From contig JAZNDA010000125.1 of NCBI GenBank assembly GCA_045587785.1, positions 1 to 6,165 on the forward strand: 6,165 nucleotides of DNA, read 5' to 3'. This DNA comes from RGIG8775 sp045587785 (GTDB lineage: Bacteria; Bacillota; Clostridia; Oscillospirales; CAG-272). Position 1 is the stretch's first letter. Each line of letters begins with the position of its first letter. The position numbers and the translations under genes are program-made. The notes below the pieces were generated by a model that did not search any database, was not told the origin of the DNA, and saw nothing but the letters and a program-made list of their open reading frames with translations. Of the stretch, positions 1 to 4,117 are shown piece after piece.

Positions 1-82
1 GTAACAAATTGGGGTTTGCGAGGCAAATTTGCGATTTTAATCGCAAAACCAATTTGTTAACCGAGGTTGCGAAGCAAACTCG
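1..82. repeat. Palindromic interspersed repeat, left copy
   Basis: This begins with the first base and recurs at 6078-6160 in the same orientation. The first 60 bases match except for G versus A at position 21. It is built of nested inverted repeats: an 11-bp outer pair (2-12 with 49-59, TAACAAATTGG/CCAATTTGTTA), the palindrome GCAAATTTGC at 23-32, and a 6-bp hairpin GCGATT/AATCGC at 31-44. A second hairpin follows at 62-82 with one mismatch. No coding potential is evident; a short reading frame through it is fortuitous. It is probably a dispersed non-coding repeat, and its full extent to the left is unknown. Confidence 0.85.
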
Positions 83-144
83 TAAAAGCTTGCGGGTTCC
101 AAGGGCGGCGCCCTTGGTCGCTCACCGCAGTGGGCGAAAGCTCC
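83..144. repeat. GC-rich hairpin block
   Basis: The centre is a perfect 8-bp hairpin, CCAAGGGC (99-106) with GCCCTTGG (110-117) around a GGC loop. The flanks are GC-rich and end just before the first arm of the long inverted repeat. It resembles, from memory only, intergenic hairpin repeats common in Clostridia. There is no T-run after the stem on either strand, so it is not a typical intrinsic terminator. Confidence 0.55.
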
Positions 145-351
145 AAAACGGCGTTTCTTTTTTGCAAAGCTTTTTTCTTTGCGCCAGTGGTGCCAAAGAG
201 AAAAGCGATAATATCCATCGATTTAGCAAAAAATCCGTAGGCGGTTAGTTTTAAAACTAACAAATTATAGACTTTTTATCTGATCGCACAATATAGACGC
301 TTTCTTTGACACCACTGGCGCAAAGAAAGCTTTGCAAAGAAACGCCGTTTT
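145..351. repeat. Long imperfect inverted repeat with AT-rich centre
   Basis: The left arm (145-207) and right arm (298-351) are reverse complements apart from small T-run length changes and a few substitutions; both start from AAAACGGCGTTTCTTT. The right arm also folds on itself: CTTTCTTTG (300-308) pairs with CAAAGAAAG (321-329), next to the palindrome CTTTGCAAAG (330-339). The centre (208-297) is AT-rich and holds a perfect 18-bp palindrome, GTTAGTTTTAAAACTAAC, at 244-261. The arms could be two opposed insertions of one repeat unit or the ends of one non-autonomous element. I see no convincing promoter for birA here; TATAGA-like -10 matches at 266 and 292 have poor -35 boxes. Confidence 0.75.
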
Positions 352-406
352 CTCGGGGCTCTGCCCCAAACCCCGCCACCTTTTGAAAAAGGTGGACGAA
401 AACTTT
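352..406 (+). repeat. Two-hairpin intergenic repeat, copy 1
   Basis: Hairpin 1 is GGGGC (355-359) with GCCCC (363-367). Hairpin 2 is CCACCTTTT (376-384) with AAAAGGTGG (387-395), a 9-bp perfect stem with a two-base GA loop. The tail ACGAAAACTTT follows. The same layout recurs at 1877, 2610 and 5765 with different but still paired stem bases. This copy lies 34 bases before the birA start, so it could sit in the birA leader. It lacks a T-run after the stem. Confidence 0.8.
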
Positions 407-440
407 CACAGCACGCTCGCCATGAAGAAAGGAGGAGCCC

Positions 441-1205
441 ATGTCTCACAACGGTTTAGATGCCGCTATCATCGCCCGTCTGGCAGGGCTTTCATCCTCA
501 TCCGTCACGGTCTTTGACACGTTGCCCTCCACCAACACCTATCTGTCCGCCGAGGCAGGGCAGGGGACGGAAAACTTCCGCACCGTGCTTGCCGAGACGC
601 AGACCGCAGGGCGCGGACGCATGGGGCGCACGTTTTTCTCACCGCGCGGAAGCGGCATTTACATGAGTGTTCTGCTCCGACCCAAAGTTCTCCATGCAGG
701 CAGACTGACCACCCTTGCCGCAGTGGTGGTGTCGGACGCGATCTTCCGCGTCTGCGGCACAAAAGTGGATATCAAGTGGGTAAACGACCTCTTATTTGAG
801 GGCAAAAAGCTGTGCGGTATTCTTGCCGAGAGCGCGGGCGGCGGCTTTGCGGTGGTCGGCATTGGCATCAACGTCCGAGAAAGTGCCTTCCCGAGCGAGC
901 TTTCGGACATCGCCGTGTCGCTTGAACAGATCTGCGGCAAGGCGCCCGACCGCAATCTGTTGGCCTCGGAAATTTTAAAAGGCTTTGCGTCTGCCGATCT
1001 TGACAGCTTTTCGCATATGGCGGAATACCGCCGCCGTTGCGTCACGACGGGCAAAAAGGCAGTGATCGTTTCAAGCGGAGAGCATATTACCGTGCTTGAC
1101 GTGGCGAATGACGGCGCGCTGATCGTCATAGGCGAGGATGGTAGGCAACGGGAGATCTTTTCGGGTGAAGTCAGCGTCAGAGTAACAGAAAGGACGGGCA
1201 TATGA
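441..1205 (+). CDS. birA: Biotin--[acetyl-CoA-carboxylase] ligase, without HTH domain
   Basis: The product is a 254-residue cytoplasmic enzyme that activates biotin with ATP to biotinyl-5'-AMP and transfers it to the conserved lysine of biotin carboxyl carrier proteins. The adenylate-binding loop GRGRMGR is at residues 57-63. The catalytic lysine is in KWVND (112-116), where many family members have KWPND. GKKLCGIL is at 121-128 and GIGINV at 140-145. Residues from about 200 fit the small C-terminal SH3-like domain, ending in the familiar SGEVSVR. There is no N-terminal winged helix, so this is the monofunctional form and is not expected to repress biotin genes. The ATG at 441 follows AAAGGAGG (428-435). 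The stop overlaps tcdA by ATGA, so the two are probably co-translated. Repeats fill the upstream DNA. Confidence 0.95.
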   Translation: MSHNGLDAAIIARLAGLSSSSVTVFDTLPSTNTYLSAEAGQGTENFRTVLAETQTAGRGRMGRTFFSPRGSGIYMSVLLRPKVLHAGRLTTLAAVVVSDAIFRVCGTKVDIKWVNDLLFEGKKLCGILAESAGGGFAVVGIGINVRESAFPSELSDIAVSLEQICGKAPDRNLLASEILKGFASADLDSFSHMAEYRRRCVTTGKKAVIVSSGEHITVLDVANDGALIVIGEDGRQREIFSGEVSVRVTERTGI

Positions 1206-1912
1206 ACGAACAATTTTCACGCACCGAGCGTCTGATCGGTACCGAGGCACTGGAAAAGCTGAGAAACGCGCACGTGGCGGTGTTTGGCATTGGCGGCGTG
1301 GGCGGCTACGTAGTCGAGGCTTTGGCACGCACGGGCATTGGGGAGCTGACCCTTGTGGACAGCGACACCGTCGCCCCCTCCAATCTCAACAGACAGATCA
1401 TCGCACTGCACTCCACGCTGGGGTGTCCCAAGGTGGAAGTGGCAAAAAAACGCGTGCTTGACATAAATCCCCATATCAAGGTACACGCGAGAGAGGTGTT
1501 TTATCTCCCCCAGACGGCGGACAGCTTTGATTTTTCGGCCTATGACTACGTTGTGGACGCCATCGATACGGTGAGCGGCAAAATGGATCTGATCTTGCGC
1601 GCCAAGGCGGCAGGGATACCCATTATTTGCGCCATGGGAGCAGGGAACAAGTGGGATCCCACGTCTTTTGAGGTGTCGGACATTTACAAGACCTCGGTCT
1701 GTCCGCTGGCAAGAGTGATGCGCTCACTCTGCCGAAAAAACGGCATCGACAGCCTCAAGGTGGTATATTCCAAGCAACCGCCCCTTCGGGACAGCAGCGA
1801 GGAAAGAACACCTGCCAGCGTGATCTTCGCACCTGCCGCCGCAGGACTTGCCATCGCGGCTGAGGTTGTGAGAACGCTTGGGGCTCTGCCCCAAGACCCC
1901 GCAAGCCTTTGA
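1202..1912 (+). CDS. tcdA: tRNA threonylcarbamoyladenosine dehydratase (ThiF/E1-like)
   Basis: This 236-residue protein belongs to the ThiF/MoeB/HesA superfamily. TcdA uses ATP to convert t6A at tRNA position 37 to its cyclic form, ct6A. The nucleotide-binding loop GIGGVGG is at residues 29-35, the acidic strand end LVDSD at 51-55 and the arginine-bearing SNLNRQ at 60-65. DAIDTVSGK (119-127), MGAGNKWDPT (145-154) and KTSVCPLARVMR (163-174) are typical of TcdA rather than ThiF or MoeB; the paired CxxC zinc motifs of MoeB are not seen. The ATG at 1202 follows AGAAAGGA (1187-1194 region) and overlaps the birA stop. Oddly, residues 227-236 (GALPQDPASL) and the stop are encoded by the two-hairpin repeat, so the native C-terminus was replaced or extended. 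The core fold is complete, so activity is likely kept. Confidence 0.93.
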   Translation: MNEQFSRTERLIGTEALEKLRNAHVAVFGIGGVGGYVVEALARTGIGELTLVDSDTVAPSNLNRQIIALHSTLGCPKVEVAKKRVLDINPHIKVHAREVFYLPQTADSFDFSAYDYVVDAIDTVSGKMDLILRAKAAGIPIICAMGAGNKWDPTSFEVSDIYKTSVCPLARVMRSLCRKNGIDSLKVVYSKQPPLRDSSEERTPASVIFAPAAAGLAIAAEVVRTLGALPQDPASL

Positions 1913-1935
1913 AAAGGCTTGACCGAAACTTTTGC
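1877..1935 (+). repeat. Two-hairpin intergenic repeat, copy 2, overlapping the tcdA 3' end
   Basis: Hairpin 1 is CTTGGGGC (1877-1884) with GCCCCAAG (1888-1895), 8 perfect pairs. Hairpin 2 is CAAGCCTTT (1902-1910) with AAAGGCTTG (1913-1921), 9 perfect pairs with a GA loop. The tail GACCGAAACTTTTGC follows. The tcdA stop codon TGA (1910-1912) lies at the tip of hairpin 2. It is the best-preserved copy in the window. No T-run follows directly, so termination here would be weak. Confidence 0.88.
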
Positions 1936-2004
1936 GGCAAACGGAAAAAGGGGTCTGTGAATAGACATTATGTCTTACGGGCGAGGATCGGCTACGCAAA
2001 AACA

Positions 2005-2059
2005 AAAAATAAATATCAGTAGGCGCGAACAATGGTCGCCCCTACGGATATTTGTTTTT
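2005..2059. terminator. Long hairpin between convergent genes, likely two-way terminator
   Basis: Two 24-base arms (2005-2028 and 2036-2059) are inverted repeats matching at 21 of 24 positions around a 7-base loop. The GC core is GTAGGCGCGA with TCGCCCCTAC and the outer ends are A/T runs. The A/T ends give a U-rich tail after the core on both strands: TTTGTTTTTT on + and TTTATTTTTTG on -. It lies between the 3' ends of tcdA (+) and the small gene (-), a natural place for a shared terminator. The core also resembles, from memory, a widespread short repeat, so it may be a repeat recruited as a terminator. The small palindrome AGACATTATGTCT lies just upstream at 1963-1975. Confidence 0.65.
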
Positions 2060-2074
2060 TCGCAACAAGACCCA

Positions 2075-2284
2075 TTATGAATAGGGAAAAGGCTCTTCGC
2101 CGCGTTTTATTTTTTCTTCTATGAGAAACGGATCATATTCGGGAAAACAACACAAAAAGTAGTCACACGCATCGCAACAACACTCAAACCCTTGGTCGCC
2201 GTTTCCAAGACAAATGTCCGGTTTCCCCGGTGTAAGCTCTACACCTGTAACGTCAATATCCTTTTCCGGAAGCTTCTCGTTCAT
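2075..2284 (-). CDS. Small cysteine-rich protein of unknown function
   Basis: This encodes 69 residues with seven cysteines, at positions 25, 35, 36, 37, 40, 45 and 46, six of them inside ECCCDACDYFLCC (34-46). The rest is acidic and charged, with no signal peptide or membrane segment. Clustered cysteines suggest metal or Fe-S binding in the cytoplasm, but this is inference and I do not recognise a named family. The start is the ATG at 2284-2282 because AAAGGAGAAGGT lies directly before it. An ATG 11 codons further upstream would lie within the terminator stem and has no such site. The gene has its own promoter and a long structured leader ending in an intrinsic terminator, so expression is probably conditional. 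The hairpin at 2005-2059 is the likely transcript end. It is convergent with tcdA and divergent from the Nudix operon. Confidence 0.8.
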   Translation of the reverse strand: MNEKLPEKDIDVTGVELTPGKPDICLGNGDQGFECCCDACDYFLCCFPEYDPFLIEEKIKRGEEPFPYS

Positions 2285-2296
2285 ACCTTCTCCTTT
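2285..2296 (-). promoter_or_regulatory. Ribosome binding site deciding the small-gene start
   Basis: Read on the - strand this is AAAGGAGAAGGT followed at once by ATG. AAAGGAG sits five bases from the start codon. It begins only four bases after the T-run of the upstream terminator. Two leader segments are complementary to it: the - strand of 2374-2382 (TACCTTCTC) and of 2389-2397 (TTCTCCTTT). The site could therefore be masked in one RNA fold. Confidence 0.8.
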
Positions 2297-2300
2297 CAGC

Positions 2301-2327
2301 AAAAAAGTGCGCTCCAAAGGAACGCAC
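2301..2327 (-). terminator. Intrinsic terminator in the leader of the small cysteine-rich gene (attenuator)
   Basis: On the - strand GTGCGTTCC (2327-2319) pairs with GGAGCGCAC (2315-2307) around a three-base loop. That gives nine pairs including one G-U, followed by TTTTTT (2306-2301). This is a canonical Rho-independent terminator placed upstream of the gene's own ribosome binding site, so it either attenuates the gene or ends a small RNA. On the + strand the stem would have an A-C mismatch and no T-run after it. Confidence 0.85.
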
Positions 2328-2455
2328 CGAAAAAATGCATCCCCTTAATTGTTGTCACACAATTACACACCCAGAGAAGGTACGAGGAAAAGGAGAAAAC
2401 ACTTTTTACCAAAAGTATTTTCCCTCTCTGGATTTTTATGCATAATTATGTGACA
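2301..2455 (-). ncRNA. Candidate structured leader / small RNA with rod-like hairpin
   Basis: The predicted transcript starts near 2455, seven bases past the -10 box, exactly where the outer helix begins. Helix 1 is 13 pairs (2455-2443 with 2365-2353, one G-U). Helix 2 is CCAGAGA/TCTCTGG (2431-2425 with 2377-2371). Helix 3 is 12 pairs (2422-2411 with 2406-2395, one G-U) closed by a GGTA loop. An asymmetric pyrimidine-rich strand (2394-2378) stays unpaired between helices 2 and 3. A linker of about 25 bases leads to the terminator. I found no T-box motif and no match to a riboswitch class I know. It could be a cis-acting attenuator of the cysteine-rich gene or a stand-alone RNA of about 155 nt with read-through. 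Confidence 0.65.
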
Positions 2456-2460
2456 GGTAT

Positions 2461-2489
2461 ATTTTACCACAGTTCCGCCGTTTTGTCAA
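2461..2489 (-). promoter_or_regulatory. Sigma-A-type promoter for the leader RNA and small gene
   Basis: On the - strand, TTGACA (2489-2484) and TAAAAT (2466-2461) are separated by 17 bases. The -35 box is a perfect consensus and the -10 matches five of six. The expected start is near 2455. The eleven bases TTGACAAAACG are identical in the divergent + strand promoter. Confidence 0.8.
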
Positions 2490-2554
2490 TAATATTTAAG
2501 GATTTGAAGATTATTTAAGGGTACAAAAAAATTTCAAAAATCGTTTGTTTTTTC

Positions 2555-2583
2555 TTGACAAAACGTCAAACATATAGTATATT
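2555..2583 (+). promoter_or_regulatory. Sigma-A-type promoter for the Nudix operon
   Basis: TTGACA (2555-2560), a 17-base spacer and TATATT (2578-2583) form a near-consensus promoter with AT-rich upstream DNA. The expected start is near 2590, giving a leader of about 125 bases that contains repeat copy 3. The -35 box lies in a short inverted repeat, TTGAC (2555-2559) with GTCAA (2565-2569), which could be an operator or chance. Confidence 0.82.
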
Positions 2584-2609
2584 AAAATTAGGTAGATTTT
2601 GCATGGACT

Positions 2610-2664
2610 CGGGGCTCTGCCTAAGACCCCGCAAGCCCACCAAAGGCTTGACCGAAACTTTTGC
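2610..2664 (+). repeat. Two-hairpin intergenic repeat, copy 3 (degenerate)
   Basis: GGGGCTCTGCC (2611-2621) and the tail GACCGAAACTTTTGC identify the family. Hairpin 2 is reduced to CAAGCC (2632-2637) with GGCTTG (2645-2650) around a 7-base loop, and hairpin 1 has lost pairs. The copy lies inside the leader of the Nudix operon, between its promoter and start codon. Confidence 0.8.
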
Positions 2665-2714
2665 TGAATTGGTACACATAAGCTTCGCTTAAAAAATCAG
2701 AAAGGATTTCTTCC

Positions 2715-3266
2715 ATGAGTTTTGACATGACCGAGCGTACGATCAGCTCACGATCCATATTCGAAGGCGCTGTCCTTCACGTCAAAAAGGACACCGTCTC
2801 GCTCCCAAACGGCGCCATGGGCACGCGCGAATACTGCGTGCACAAGGGCGCGGTTGCCGTTCTGCCCCTCACAAAGGAGGGCGAGGTCATTCTGGTAAAG
2901 CAATACCGCTATGCCCCGAGGCGCGTCTTTTTGGAGGTGCCTGCAGGCAAGCTGGACAGCGTGGACGAGGATCCGCGCGGGGCGGCTCTGAGGGAGCTTC
3001 GCGAGGAGACGGGTGCGTCCTGTCAAACGCTTACACCCATCGGCGCGCTTATCCCGTCACCCGCGCTTCTGACCGAAAAAATTCATATGTTTTTGGCAGA
3101 GGGTCTGACGTTTGGTCAGACCGACCCCGACGAGGACGAATTTTTGGAGATCGTCAAAATGCCCCTTCAAGAGCTTGTGGACATGGTTATGAGAGGCGAG
3201 ATCGAGGACGCCAAGACCCAGATCATGGCGTTGAAGGTTCGTGAACTGAGAAAGGGACAAATATGA
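2715..3266 (+). CDS. Nudix hydrolase, ADP-ribose pyrophosphatase type
   Basis: The product is 183 residues, the usual size for the bacterial ADP-ribose pyrophosphatase (NudF-like) group. These cytoplasmic enzymes hydrolyse ADP-ribose to AMP and ribose 5-phosphate with Mg2+. The Nudix box runs from G78 to A101, with GKL, E85, RELREE (93-98) and TG. It has one extra residue between the first glycine and E85 compared with the classic GX5E spacing. Upstream VKQYRYAPRR and VPAGKL, and downstream SPALLTEKIHMFLAEG (115-130), are typical of this subgroup. The ATG at 2715 follows AGAAAGGA (2699-2706) with good spacing; a second ATG four codons later is less well placed. It has its own promoter (2555-2583) and overlaps the next gene by ATGA. 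Other nucleoside diphosphate-sugars remain possible substrates. Confidence 0.92.
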   Translation: MSFDMTERTISSRSIFEGAVLHVKKDTVSLPNGAMGTREYCVHKGAVAVLPLTKEGEVILVKQYRYAPRRVFLEVPAGKLDSVDEDPRGAALRELREETGASCQTLTPIGALIPSPALLTEKIHMFLAEGLTFGQTDPDEDEFLEIVKMPLQELVDMVMRGEIEDAKTQIMALKVRELRKGQI

Positions 3267-4078
3267 TAGTGGCTGTCATTTTTGTATCGGTGCTGTTGGT
3301 GGCCGCGCTGTACGTCTTTTTAGTCATGCCCCGCGCCATGGCAAAGCCCGACACGTTGCCCGTGCTTTGCGACTACGCCCACAGAGGGCTGTATGATAAC
3401 AAAAGCGGTCTGCCCGAAAATTCGCTTGGCGCGTTTGCGCACGCGGTAAATAAGGGCGTTGGCATAGAGCTTGACGTAAGGCTGACCAAGGACGGACGTG
3501 TGGTGGTGTTCCACGATGAAAGTCTCTTTCGCATGTGCGGCAAACAAGCGCGTGTGTGTGATCTGACATACGAACAGCTAAAGGGAATGCGGCTTATGGA
3601 CACCGATTACGGTATTCCGCTGTTTTCCGAGGTGCTGGAGCTTGTGGACGGTCGCGTGCCGCTTCTGATCGAGATCAAAAATGACACGCTTGACGATTCG
3701 ATCTGCTGGAAAATAGCACCGATCCTTGACCGCTACGGCGGCGAGTTTTGCGTGCTGTCCTTTAGTCCCCTCATGCTCAGATGGTTTGCACGGCACCGAG
3801 AGGACGTCATCCGCGGACAGCTGGTCACGCGCATAGAGGACGGGAGCACATGGCGCGAACGCGTGCTCAATTTCTTGCTGACGCATATGTTACTGAACTG
3901 GATGTCGCGCCCCGACGTCATCGTGTGCGACGGGCGGCATCAGAGCGGTCTTGATAAATGGCTGTGCAGAGTAATATTCCACACGCCGTTTTTGTACTGG
4001 ACGGTGAAGCGCAGGGAGCTTCTCACGATCAACCACCGCAAGGGTGCAAGATCGATATTTGAAGGCTTTGAGCCATGA
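3263..4078 (+). CDS. Membrane-anchored glycerophosphodiester phosphodiesterase
   Basis: The product is a 271-residue GDPD-family TIM-barrel enzyme that cleaves glycerophosphodiesters to sn-glycerol 3-phosphate and an alcohol. Residues 1-22 form one hydrophobic segment without a clear cleavage site, so the enzyme is probably tethered to the membrane. Catalytic and metal-binding motifs are intact: HRG (40-42), ENS (52-54), ELD (69-71) and HD (84-85), with EIK (137-139) and SFSP (166-169) inside the barrel. WTVKRRE (246-252) is the late tryptophan motif of the family. The ATG at 3263 lies in an ATGA overlap with the Nudix gene and follows AAAGGGA. Both upstream and downstream genes are on the same strand at short distance, so it is part of a three-gene operon. 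Likely roles are lipid turnover or scavenging of glycerol phosphate; the exact substrate cannot be told. Confidence 0.93.
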   Translation: MIVAVIFVSVLLVAALYVFLVMPRAMAKPDTLPVLCDYAHRGLYDNKSGLPENSLGAFAHAVNKGVGIELDVRLTKDGRVVVFHDESLFRMCGKQARVCDLTYEQLKGMRLMDTDYGIPLFSEVLELVDGRVPLLIEIKNDTLDDSICWKIAPILDRYGGEFCVLSFSPLMLRWFARHREDVIRGQLVTRIEDGSTWRERVLNFLLTHMLLNWMSRPDVIVCDGRHQSGLDKWLCRVIFHTPFLYWTVKRRELLTINHRKGARSIFEGFEP

Positions 4079-4100
4079 TTTGAAAAACAAAACAATTTTT

Positions 4101-4117
4101 AGGAGGACTCTGAATTG
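4101..4117 (+). promoter_or_regulatory. Ribosome binding site and TTG start of the CvpA-like gene
   Basis: AGGAGG (4101-4106) lies eight bases before TTG (4115-4117). No ATG or GTG in the same frame lies at a suitable distance, and the reading from TTG gives the expected N-terminal membrane segment. TTG is therefore the likely start, which usually lowers translation. Confidence 0.85.

Noticed and set aside
306..334. TTGACA at 306-311 as a birA promoter
   Set aside because: It lies inside the repeat arm, and no -10-like sequence lies 16-18 bases downstream.
1..440. CRISPR array from the repeated palindromes
   Set aside because: There is no regular repeat-spacer spacing, and no cas gene is present.
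9..442. Short open frames on both strands in the left repeat region
   Set aside because: They run through palindromic repeats and hairpins and have no convincing ribosome binding sites.
659..1213. A 184-codon open frame on the - strand opposite birA
   Set aside because: It is antisense to intact birA motifs, and the protein has no recognisable features.
2075..2317. Longer 80-residue version of the cysteine-rich protein
   Set aside because: Its ATG lies in the terminator stem and lacks a ribosome binding site, whereas the inner ATG follows AAAGGAGAAGGT.
2340..2455. T-box or 6S RNA identity for the leader
   Set aside because: No T-box sequence such as the conserved TGG-bearing antiterminator bulge is seen. 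6S RNA normally closes its own ends in one rod of near 190 nt without a separate terminator before a gene.
2192..2518. A 108-codon + strand frame over the small gene and its leader
   Set aside because: It overlaps the terminator, leader helices and promoter of the - strand gene and has no ribosome binding site or protein-like composition.
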